In this document: positions 1-7,623 of the stretch, piece by piece
How the letters are laid out: each line of letters opens with the position of its first letter
Position numbering within the stretch: the first letter of the stretch is position 1
Assembly: GCA_028292265.1 (NCBI GenBank)
Contig: JAQGMR010000072.1
Span: forward strand, 120,987-184,986
From: Herminiimonas sp.
GTDB taxonomy: Bacteria; Pseudomonadota; Gammaproteobacteria; Burkholderiales; Burkholderiaceae_D
Length of the DNA stretch: 64,000 nucleotides
Direction: 5' to 3'
Made by a program: the position numbers and the translations under genes
Notes under the pieces: model-generated
Database searches by the model: none
Told to the model about the DNA's origin: nothing
Seen by the model: the letters and a program-made list of their open reading frames with translations, nothing else

Positions 1-765
1 CGAGGTGCTGCCCCGCTCATCCCGAGCGATTACGGCCATGGCTTCCTTGTCACGGCCACGGTAGAACAGGGTGCGTCCGCTATTGACGGCAAACGGAAGT
101 GCCGGGCTCTGCGGCCGGGCCTTGGGCTGCGTTGCTGTGGATTCCAATATTGACGGCGAACGCACGTTGGTACCTGGCGACACATCACGTTGCAGCACGA
201 GGCCATGCGCGGAAAGCAAGGCAGACAGCGCCTGTACATTGACCTGTTCCGAGTGGCGATTTTTTGCCACCAGGTAGTCGGACTGGCGGGTGCCGTCCCG
301 GGAATGCATGCGGCTCATGATCTGGGTGTCTGCCGGGAGTCGCTCTTCCCAACGCACCTCGGCTTCCCGATTTTGTGTGCGCTTCTGCAGGAAACCGGCG
401 ATGTCACTGACCGCTACCCATCCGCGTGTGCCGCTGCCTGCGGCTTCCAGTTGCAGCGTGATGTAAAACGCGCCTTCGCGCCGACCAAGTACAGTCTTGC
501 CGGCCACCGTATCGAGGACCAGGGGCCGCCCAATGCTTGCGCCAAACCATTCCACCAGTGCAGCGGGTCGCTCAGGCGAGGTAAAGACGGTCATGCGTAG
601 TGGCATGCCAACCATGCTGACGTCGTCTCCAAGGCGGTGGCTGCTCGCACTCGGCGGCATAGCGATGCTGGGCCAGTCGGCTTGCGATGCGCCGTGCGCT
701 GCGGCGGCACAAACCAGATACGTGCAAGTTAGAAGGGCGCGGAACGGCGTAAGGGAATGGCGCAT
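1..765 (-). CDS. Secreted protein of a Tad-like operon, partial (runs off the left edge)
   Basis: An open frame of 255 codons starts at ATG 765 and continues past base 1 without a stop, so the C-terminus is missing. AGGAAA lies just upstream of the start. The N-terminus (MRHSLTPFRALLTCTYLVC...AAAAHG) looks like a cleavable Sec signal peptide, so the product is probably periplasmic or exported. I do not recognise a domain in the visible 255 residues. It is the last visible gene of the minus-strand pilin-like, TadG-like, TadE-like run and begins 8 bases after the TadE-like stop, so it is probably cotranscribed and works with that surface or secretion system. That role is inferred from position only. 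Confidence 0.7.
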   Translation of the reverse strand, partial: MRHSLTPFRALLTCTYLVCAAAAHGASQADWPSIAMPPSASSHRLGDDVSMVGMPLRMTVFTSPERPAALVEWFGASIGRPLVLDTVAGKTVLGRREGAFYITLQLEAAGSGTRGWVAVSDIAGFLQKRTQNREAEVRWEERLPADTQIMSRMHSRDGTRQSDYLVAKNRHSEQVNVQALSALLSAHGLVLQRDVSPGTNVRSPSILESTATQPKARPQSPALPFAVNSGRTLFYRGRDKEAMAVIARDERGSTS

Positions 766-773
766 GGCTTTTC

Positions 774-1892
774 CTATCTGGTCGCGGGGGCTTGCAGCCG
801 ATCCGCCGGAACTACATCACGCCACGCATCCAGTTGCGCGAATCGCGGCGGCTTGACGTTGGCCAGGTCCACCACGGGAACGGCAAACTCGAGGACGGTT
901 TCAATGGCGCCGAGCGCCGGTATGGGGGCGGCCAGAGTGCCACTGCGCTGTTGCACCTGCTGGGGCGACGAAGCAGTCCAGCCGTTGATCGCGACGCTCG
1001 TCTGGCGCGCAATGCGCAGGTCGATGCGGTCGAACGGCTCCAGCAAGGGATTGCCGGCAGACAGGTTGACGAGCGGGACCGCGACATTGGCCCGAAAAAC
1101 GCCGCGGGATGGCAAGCCGGCCTGGCTCGCTTTGGCGAGTGGAACCAGGTTGAATGGAACCCCGTCGACAGCTGGCTCGAACCCCTCCGATGCCAGCGTG
1201 GAACTCGCAACGCCGAAGCTGATTTCGACGTCGGTCGCGCTGCGAATCAGTGGCCCCCCATGCGGATTCGTCCAGGCGCGGTTGGCTGGAATTTCGCGGT
1301 CGGTGTTGCGGTCGAGCGGATCCTCTGTCTCGATGACGTCGCCTGGTTGCCCAAAATAGCGACGCCGTACCTGCGCCGCCGGTTGCAAAGCGTCCTTGGG
1401 GGGCGAACCCGGGTCACGGTTAGCGGTATCGAAGGCAAGATAGCGGCTGGCAAGCTGCGTGCTGGTGGCGATGTCCTGGTACTTGCCGATGAGCGGTATG
1501 AGGAGGAACAGGGGCAGTAGTGCGACGGAAACGAGCAGGAATTCGGTGAGGGCCTGACCGCTGCGTCGAGGCGGGGTCTTCCACTGCGGACGGGCCAAGC
1601 CTGAAGGTGCACCGCAGCCATCGGCGCCGCTGGTTTCGGGCACCCAACCGGCGTGAACGAAGGCACATGTCACGGCAGTAGAGTGCCCAGTAACGAATGC
1701 ACGCGTCGCGGCATTAGAGCGCCCTGTAGCGAAAGCACGCTTCACTGCAGTAGAGCGCCCGATAGTGAAAGCACGCCGCCTCCCGGACGAACAGCCGGCG
1801 TCGATGAAAGCACGCTTTATGGCACAACAACCGGCGTCAATGAAATCATGCTTCGTGGCAGCACAATCGGCGTCAATGAAGGCAGGCGTCAT
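774..1892 (-). CDS. TadE-like pseudopilin with repeat-encoded N-terminus
   Basis: The protein has 372 residues. The start is set at ATG 1892 because it overlaps the TadG-like stop as ATGA, the linkage also used one gene upstream; an in-frame TTG at 1964 would lengthen it. About residues 5 to 83 are six and a half copies of a 12 to 13 residue unit (FIDAGCCAIKRA, FATGRSNAATRA and relatives). A TadE-type segment follows: a basic stretch, GQALTEFLLVSVALLPLFLL and one hydrophobic helix. TadE-like proteins are minor pseudopilins cleaved by prepilin peptidase before the hydrophobic helix. Here the pre-helix leader is unusually long, roughly 115 residues. A GTG at 1643 just after the repeats would give a normal-length leader, so the start is not certain. 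Confidence 0.7.
   Translation of the reverse strand: MTPAFIDADCAATKHDFIDAGCCAIKRAFIDAGCSSGRRRAFTIGRSTAVKRAFATGRSNAATRAFVTGHSTAVTCAFVHAGWVPETSGADGCGAPSGLARPQWKTPPRRSGQALTEFLLVSVALLPLFLLIPLIGKYQDIATSTQLASRYLAFDTANRDPGSPPKDALQPAAQVRRRYFGQPGDVIETEDPLDRNTDREIPANRAWTNPHGGPLIRSATDVEISFGVASSTLASEGFEPAVDGVPFNLVPLAKASQAGLPSRGVFRANVAVPLVNLSAGNPLLEPFDRIDLRIARQTSVAINGWTASSPQQVQQRSGTLAAPIPALGAIETVLEFAVPVVDLANVKPPRFAQLDAWRDVVPADRLQAPATR
1644..1880 (-). repeat. 36-bp tandem minisatellite, about 6.5 copies
   Basis: Seven degenerate units recur with a spacing of 36 bases (one interval is 39). On the plus strand each contains a core such as GTCAATGAA or AGCGAAAGCACGC. Because the period is a multiple of three, the minus-strand frame stays open and encodes a 12 to 13 residue peptide repeat at the start of the TadE-like protein. 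The same property leaves long open frames on the plus strand, which I regard as by-products. Units have diverged, so the array is not brand new. Copy number could vary between strains without breaking the reading frame. Confidence 0.8.
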
Positions 1893-3406
1893 GGCAGCGC
1901 AGCGCCTTGCCGCAGCGACAGGCTGTTGCGGTCCGATGCCGAGTCGACCAGGCGCACTTGCCAATAGGGATTGAACAGACTTCCGAGTTCCCGAGGCTGG
2001 TTTTTTGCCTTGCCAAACAGGTTGTCTTTTGCGTCAATCGGGCGCTCGAAAAACACTTCGGCGGTGGCGACCGCCGCCATCATGTCTCCAGCCACGGTGC
2101 TGCGGTACGCATTGAGCCGGACGCTCGGCCTGACCGAGGAGCGTGCATCCGAAGTGGAAAGCTGATCCCGGCTTCGCAGGACCCGCGCGCCGAACAACAT
2201 TCGGGGGTCTTCCTTCGCCGTTAGATTGGGATCAAGGTCGGTGAAGGCTGGCAGCCCGGAATAATTGTTCCACTGCGCCGATGAGGCCCACCCATGCGCA
2301 ACCGGATTGTCGCGCGGTGAGTCGCCGAGTCGAGCGCCGGATGCATCCTCCTCATCGCCGGGAGGATGGGCTTGCTGCTCGCCGTAGCCAATGGCGCGCT
2401 CACGCTTTCGGCAGGATGGGACCGGTATGAACCGGCCAGAGTGAAGATAATTTTCCCAGAACGATTCTGTGTCTTCGGCTTTCCACTCGTCGTAGCCGAC
2501 CAGTTCGGTACCACCCCGTCGCTGCACCTTGTTGGTTGCAACCTGGAGGATCGAAAGGCAGCCCGGTTCCGGCGCCAAGGCGCGCGAATCCCAGCGCCGG
2601 TCACGGGTAAAACCGTCAGTGTCAGCGGCGATCTTGACGACTTCTGCAATGCGGCCTCGATCATCGCCAGTGAAGCGCCTGGTGAAGCCCGCCCAGCCAT
2701 CGTTCATGCCAGTGGCACCCGCGCCAACCGGCTCAACGGTTACGCTGCCGTCGCCTGCGTAGTTGGCGTCGGCGACTTCCTGCATGAGGCTGCCCCGGGT
2801 GCCTTCGAAATAGCCGGGCGCATGCAACAGCGACTGTGCGGTCTTGATGGCAAGCTTGCCCAGCTCGACTACAGTGACGACGGCTTGGGCAGCCGGAGGT
2901 ATTTGTTCCGCGACCTGCGCTACATAGGTGCCGGCATATTGCACGGTCAGGTAGCACATGGCCGCATACAGCGGACCATACTTCAGCAACGCACCACCAC
3001 CGGCGCCATAACCGGTTGGATCGCCGCACTCAGGGAAAACCCAGCCGAGGTTCTCCGCATGTGTCTGTGCGTACTGCGACCAGGAAGATAGCGACACCAT
3101 TTGCGCCACCAGGACCTCATTGGCAATAAGTGCGCGGTTGGTATAAGCGTCAAAATTAAGTGCGCGCGCCTGGAGTACGCCTGCGCTGTAGGCGACTGCG
3201 TCAGCCGTGTTGACGAGGTGTGATTTTTCTTGCGCGACCTGGCCGGTATTGAAAAGAAAGAACAGGCTCGCCGATCCCGCGATAAGCATGAATAGCCCGT
3301 AGACCAACGCCTGTCCTTGTTGTCCCCGTTGCCCCGGTTGTCCACAGCTGCGACGTTGCGGGCAGACGCCAGGGATGCGGGTGCGGCCGTGGCGCGCCAT
3401 GCTCAT
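1889..3406 (-). CDS. TadG-like Flp pilus-assembly protein
   Basis: The product has 505 residues. After a basic N-terminus comes GQALVYGLFMLIAGSASLFF, a single hydrophobic helix of TadE/TadG type preceded by the GQ prepilin-like junction, then a long extracytoplasmic portion. The segment NTADAVAYSAGVLQARALNF is typical of TadG-like proteins. Such proteins are minor components of Tad/Flp pilus or related secretion machineries anchored in the inner membrane. The start at 3406 overlaps the pilin-like stop (3403) by four bases and the stop overlaps the next start at 1892, so all three genes look translationally coupled. No von Willebrand A domain was obvious, so the exact role within the apparatus is open. 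Confidence 0.75.
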   Translation of the reverse strand: MSMARHGRTRIPGVCPQRRSCGQPGQRGQQGQALVYGLFMLIAGSASLFFLFNTGQVAQEKSHLVNTADAVAYSAGVLQARALNFDAYTNRALIANEVLVAQMVSLSSWSQYAQTHAENLGWVFPECGDPTGYGAGGGALLKYGPLYAAMCYLTVQYAGTYVAQVAEQIPPAAQAVVTVVELGKLAIKTAQSLLHAPGYFEGTRGSLMQEVADANYAGDGSVTVEPVGAGATGMNDGWAGFTRRFTGDDRGRIAEVVKIAADTDGFTRDRRWDSRALAPEPGCLSILQVATNKVQRRGGTELVGYDEWKAEDTESFWENYLHSGRFIPVPSCRKRERAIGYGEQQAHPPGDEEDASGARLGDSPRDNPVAHGWASSAQWNNYSGLPAFTDLDPNLTAKEDPRMLFGARVLRSRDQLSTSDARSSVRPSVRLNAYRSTVAGDMMAAVATAEVFFERPIDAKDNLFGKAKNQPRELGSLFNPYWQVRLVDSASDRNSLSLRQGAALP

Positions 3407-3693
3407 CGCGCGTTGTCGTTCTCATAGGAGGCCAAGCCCTTTTTCTTGGTGCCTTCATCAGCGGCGCTGGTGGCTGCCGTCGCCGCCGCCGTGCGTTGCG
3501 CGGATGAATCCTGGCCCGCTAGCTCCTTGGCGATACCGGCGGTTTGATTGCGGATCGTTTGCCCAAAAAACTGATAAACCGCGATTGCCGCGATTGCGAT
3601 CAGCGCAACGATGATGATGTATTCGGTCATGCCCTGGCCGCGAGAATAACGCTTGCTGACGCGCTTGCAGGAGGGTGCGGAAGGGAGGGCCAT
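3403..3693 (-). CDS. Flp/TadE-type pilin-like protein
   Basis: A 96-residue protein with the junction RGQGMTEYIIIVALIAIAAI: a glycine before the cut site, a glutamate five residues into the mature part, and a hydrophobic helix, as in type IVb (Flp) pilins. The tail is rich in alanine and lysine and lacks disulphide cysteines. GGAG sits nine bases ahead of ATG 3693. It is the first gene of the coupled Tad-like operon and could be its main structural subunit or a pseudopilin. Processing by a TadV/CpaA-like prepilin peptidase is expected, but no such enzyme, nor TadA ATPase, is encoded within this window. Confidence 0.75.
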   Translation of the reverse strand: MALPSAPSCKRVSKRYSRGQGMTEYIIIVALIAIAAIAVYQFFGQTIRNQTAGIAKELAGQDSSAQRTAAATAATSAADEGTKKKGLASYENDNAR

Positions 3694-3874
3694 TCGAACT
3701 CCAAAATCGATTTCTCGTTAAGGGAAACAGCGTTGGGCGAGCCGGTCCAATGTAGCAACCGGGTTCCCGGCTGTCACACAAATGGCACTTCGTTAAGAAA
3801 GTTATGATCGCGTTTCGTCGCGTCTCGACGACAACGGATCTCTGGAAAGATATAAGGGCTTTTGTCGTTCCAGA
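3694..3874 (-). promoter_or_regulatory. Upstream region of the Tad-like operon with inverted repeats
   Basis: This gene-free stretch lies ahead of the pilin-like gene. It holds a short perfect palindrome at 3759 to 3770 (CCGGGTTCCCGG). It also holds a wider inverted repeat, TCTGGAA at 3841 to 3847 and TTCCAGA at 3868 to 3874, around an AT-rich core. I see no convincing minus 10 and minus 35 pair. The repeats could be operator elements; this is inference from symmetry alone. Confidence 0.35.
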
Positions 3875-3998
3875 TTCGGTCTGGGCAGCCGAATCACCAC
3901 CGGAAATGAGGGCGCGAGGAGGAGGTTAAAAACGTTGAAGGTCTATAGCGATGGGCGCATCGGTAGGGCCGAATAACGCCGGTCACGTCCGGCGACCG

Positions 3999-4034
3999 AG
4001 TACCTAGCCGAAGCCAATCGGCTTCACAGGTACT
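3999..4034. terminator. Nested hairpin between the pip remnant and the Tad-like operon
   Basis: AGTACCT (3999 to 4005) pairs with AGGTACT (4028 to 4034), and inside it GAAGCC (4010 to 4015) pairs with GGCTTC (4020 to 4025) around a four-base loop. It lies 60 bases beyond the stop of the proline iminopeptidase gene. No T-run follows on either strand, so it may be a weak or Rho-assisted terminator. The remaining bases up to 4093 hold nothing I recognise. Confidence 0.4.
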
Positions 4035-4093
4035 TGAACAGACGACGCACGCTGCGCCCGAGCGTCCAGCAGCGATATCGAAAGAGCCGGCGC

Positions 4094-5094
4094 CTAAACC
4101 GGCCCCGACGCCTGCAATGTGGCAGCGTCGAACTTGCGCTCGCGTTTGAAATATTCCAGTGACTCGATGATCTTCGCGCGCATGCCGGGCTCGGACGGCG
4201 AATGGCCAGCGTCCGGCACGATATGCAGCACTGAACCAGGCCAGGATTCATGCACGCGATAAGCGGCTTTGGGGGGCGCAATCACATCGTGCCCGCCTTG
4301 TACAATCATCAACGGCAAATGCGCGATGCGGGTCATGTTCTCGAGTAGCTGGCCCGCTTTCAGAAACATATTATTCCTGAAATAAAAAGCGTCCAGCCTG
4401 CCCGTGCCGTATGCCACGGCGTCGTTCTTCGCGGCTTCTTCAACCAGTTCCGGGTCATGGCGCAGCAAGGAACATGCTTCGGAATATTTCAACCAGCGAC
4501 ACGCGGCATCCATGCGGCTAGCTGAATCATCGGAGAACAACTTCTTTTCATAGGCGGCAAGAATATCCTCCCGCTCCGCTTCAGGAATCCATTCAACAAA
4601 ATCCGCATGGGCCTGCGGAAAGAAAAGATCCATGCCTTTGAAAAACCACCTTATCTCTTCCTGCGTGCCAAGGAACACACCGCGCAGAAGAAAACCAAGG
4701 CAGGAATTCGGATACGCCTCGCCATAGGCCAGCGACAGTGTAGTGCCCCACGAGCCACCGGTTACGAACCATTTTTCAACGCCAAGCATTTTCCGTAGCG
4801 CTTCCATGTCCTCCACCAGAAGTTGGGTCGTATTTCTATCCGCTTCACCCAAGGCGTGGACCGGAATGCGGCACGCTGGTCGAACAAAATAATTCGATAG
4901 GCGTCCGGGTCATACCATCGACGTTTTTCCGGCGTGGCGCCACCTCCAGGGCCACCGTGAACATACACGACCGGGATGCCATCAGGGTTACCGCATTCTT
5001 CCCAATACAACGTGTGCAAGTCATCAACCGGCAACATGCCAGTTCGTCGGGCTTCGATCTGCGGAAAGAATGAATAGTCGGGAGATGCATCCAT
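4094..5094 (-). pseudogene. pip: Proline iminopeptidase (S33 family), single-base frameshift
   Basis: The locus spans 1001 bases, one short of 334 codons. The first frame gives residues 1 to 81 (HGGPGGGATPEKRRW, then FDQRAAFRSTP) and then runs into unrelated sequence. The family sequence resumes in another frame at about 4852 (LGEADRNTTQLLVEDMEALR) and continues to the natural end. The catalytic triad is intact across the second frame: Ser in GGSWGTTL, Asp in GGHDVIAPP, His in DAGHSPSEP. In the family the loop before the break reads DQRGxGRSTP, so AAF is also unusual here. The enzyme would release N-terminal proline from peptides in the cytoplasm. A sequencing error, a recent pseudogene, or two-fragment expression from TTG 4852 are all possible; the clean second frame favours an error or a very recent mutation. 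Confidence 0.85.
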
Positions 5095-5667
5095 GGTGAA
5101 ACTAAAAATCCGGTCGGATAGTTAAATTGAGTTTGTCGGCTGACATCGAACCGTGGGAAAGAGTTCACTGTCTCTTCAATCAGTATGTACGGTCCCACAA
5201 GTCGCTAGCCGCGATTTTGGTGGTGGCCTGCAGCATCTCCGGGAGTGATTTTCATGATGATAGTTTTCTACAGTTTTCTTTGGGAAGGTGGGAGGTCCTG
5301 CGCCGGGGTGCACTGCGGTCCGTAAGGGCCGCGACATAGCCGAAGTCAGTGTCACACTTCGCGGGAAAGTTTACGGGTGGTAATCGGGTAACTTTTGCAC
5401 CGGGTTACGGCATCTCTTACTTTTCCCGGCCAGCGAAGATGTGGCCGCGACCTGCGGTGCGCAGCGTCTGTTCTGCACCCTGTGTGACGAGGTCGTTCGC
5501 CTCGCGGATCCTGCTGTATCGGTGATCGGATTCGTGCCGCAAAGGACCAAAGTTCCGCTGCCAGCCGTGAGGCCCTCGCATATTTCGGACCATACGCGGC
5601 CAGAATAAGCCAGCGGGAACGAAGCTTGCAGAGAACATCGCTCGAACCCACTACCACCGATCACGCC
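5095..5667. other. Gene-free region upstream of the NAGGN operon
   Basis: These 573 bases separate the divergent pip and asnO-like genes. I see no coding potential on either strand, no tRNA and no clear riboswitch. The region must carry the promoter of the osmoprotectant operon, but I could not pick out a convincing sigma-70 pair. Osmotic control of this operon is known in other bacteria, so the region is the natural place to look for it. Confidence 0.5.
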
Positions 5668-7449
5668 ATGTGCGGACTTGCAGGTGAACTCCGCTTCGAT
5701 CGGCAACTTGCCGACGTTGCGGCAACCCTAAAGATGAACGCAGCCCAGGCCGATCGCGGCCCGGACGGCGAAGGCGTGTTCAGCCTTGGCACACGCTGCT
5801 TCGGCCATCGTCGCCTGAGCATCATGGACTTGAGCGAACGCGGTCATCAGCCATTTATCGACAATGCGCTCGGGCTTGGTATCGTCTTCAATGGGGCGAT
5901 CTATAACTACCCGGAGTTGCGGCAAGAATTGATTGCGGCAGGCTACCAATTTTCGTCGACCGGGGACACCGAAGTGATACTGAAGGCGTGGCACGCGTGG
6001 GGACCCGCGGCGCTTGACCGTTTTCTCGGCATGTTCGCGTTTGCACTATGGGACCGGGATAGCGGCATCACATGGTTGGTGCGAGATCGGCTCGGCATCA
6101 AGCCGCTTTATTACACGCTTGATGATGTGCGCCTGCGCTTTGCCTCCACCTTGCCCGGCCTTCTTGCGGCCGGCGATGTCGATACGTCGCTCGATCCGCA
6201 GGCGCTGCATTTCTATTTTTCCCTTCATGCGGTCGTGCCGGCGCCGCACACGATCCTGCGGGGTATCAAGAAGCTGCCGCCCGGCACGATGATGACGGTT
6301 CAGCCCACTGGAAAATGCACGCTAAGGCGTTGGTGGCAGCTTGAGTTCAACCGGGACGCACAGGACGAGTCGCGCAGCCTTGAGGAATGGAAAGACGCCG
6401 TGCTCGCCGCGCTGCGGCTCGCGGTAAAGCGCCGGCTGGTGGCGGATGTCCCGGTCGGAGTGCTGCTCTCCGGCGGGCTTGACTCCAGCCTCATCACCGC
6501 ATTGATGTCCGAAGCGGGCGTGCCGGATATGCGCACCTACGCCATCGGGTTTGAATCCGTTGGCAATGAAGCGGGCGACGAATACTACTACTCGGATCTG
6601 GTGTCGCGACATTACGGCACGCAGCATCACAAGATTCATGTGCCGTCCTCTGAACTATTGCAGGCGCTACCGGATGCCATCGCTGCCATGTCGGAGCCGA
6701 TGGTCAGCCACGACTGCGTGGCCTTCTACCTTCTTTCGCGCGCGGTGTCGCGCCACAGCAAGGTAGTGCAAAGCGGGCAGGGCGCCGATGAAGTATTCGG
6801 TGGTTATCACTGGTATCCGCCACTGCTTGAGCTGGGAGATCGTGCAGATGGCGTGGATGCCTATCGCAAGGCTTTCTTTGACCAGACCCATGAGGAGCTT
6901 TGCGCCATGCTGGCGCCAGGCAGCGCGTTGGAAGACGTCACCGGCCGCTTCGTGCAGGCCGATTTTGAGCGGAGCGGTGCCGGTAGCGTCATTGACCGGG
7001 CGCTGCGACTGGACACCACTGTCATGCTGGTCGACGATCCGGTGAAGCGGGTCGACAACATGACCATGGCATTCGGACTCGAAGCGCGAGTGCCGTTTCT
7101 TGATCACGAGCTGGTCGAGCTGGCAGCGCGAATTCCAGCACGACACAAAGTTACAGGCGGCGGGAAACGGGTATTGAAGGAAGCGGCGCGCGCGGTGCTG
7201 CCGAAAGAAGTTGTCGATCGGCCGAAGGGATATTTCCCGGTGCCGGCGTTGAAATACCTGCGTGGTGATTTTCTGGAATTCGTTCAAGCGACGCTCAAAA
7301 GCTCTGCTGCGCGGGACCGCGGCCTGTTCCGTCACGAAGTCGTCGAGAGAATGCTGCAATCGCCGGACGACCATATCACGCCCTTGCGCGGTTCAAAGCT
7401 GTGGCAAATGGCGCTGCTGGAGGCATGGCTGCAGACGAACCGGATATAA
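5668..7449 (+). CDS. asnO: N-acetylglutaminylglutamine amidotransferase (asparagine-synthase type)
   Basis: The start is placed at ATG 5668 because the product must begin MCGLAGE, exposing the Cys2 nucleophile of class II glutamine amidotransferases; upstream in-frame codons would bury it. The 593 residues comprise a glutaminase domain (about 2 to 200) and an asparagine-synthase-like domain with the pyrophosphate-binding motif LSGGLDSS near residue 268. Gene order with a GNAT/ATP-grasp protein and an M42 peptidase identifies it as the amidotransferase of the NAGGN pathway rather than a general AsnB. It would amidate N-acetylglutaminylglutamine to the neutral osmolyte NAGGN in the cytoplasm, using glutamine and ATP. 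It is probably cotranscribed with the next two genes. Confidence 0.9.
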   Translation: MCGLAGELRFDRQLADVAATLKMNAAQADRGPDGEGVFSLGTRCFGHRRLSIMDLSERGHQPFIDNALGLGIVFNGAIYNYPELRQELIAAGYQFSSTGDTEVILKAWHAWGPAALDRFLGMFAFALWDRDSGITWLVRDRLGIKPLYYTLDDVRLRFASTLPGLLAAGDVDTSLDPQALHFYFSLHAVVPAPHTILRGIKKLPPGTMMTVQPTGKCTLRRWWQLEFNRDAQDESRSLEEWKDAVLAALRLAVKRRLVADVPVGVLLSGGLDSSLITALMSEAGVPDMRTYAIGFESVGNEAGDEYYYSDLVSRHYGTQHHKIHVPSSELLQALPDAIAAMSEPMVSHDCVAFYLLSRAVSRHSKVVQSGQGADEVFGGYHWYPPLLELGDRADGVDAYRKAFFDQTHEELCAMLAPGSALEDVTGRFVQADFERSGAGSVIDRALRLDTTVMLVDDPVKRVDNMTMAFGLEARVPFLDHELVELAARIPARHKVTGGGKRVLKEAARAVLPKEVVDRPKGYFPVPALKYLRGDFLEFVQATLKSSAARDRGLFRHEVVERMLQSPDDHITPLRGSKLWQMALLEAWLQTNRI

Positions 7450-7623
7450 ATCGGCAAAGTCGGCAAGACCCCGAGGCATTCCTCCGCCGGACATGTGCAA
7501 GGTCGTGTTTCGGCGCACGCGGTGCGTAATGCCGATGGATAGCGGAACACGAATCGAGACGAACCCAACGCAAAAGAAATCGCAACCCGACACCAATAAC
7601 GAAACACAGATAAGGCAGGCAAC

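Noticed and set aside
1653..1974. Plus-strand open frames across the minisatellite
   Set aside because: They arise because the 36-bp period keeps every frame open; no ribosome site or family signal.
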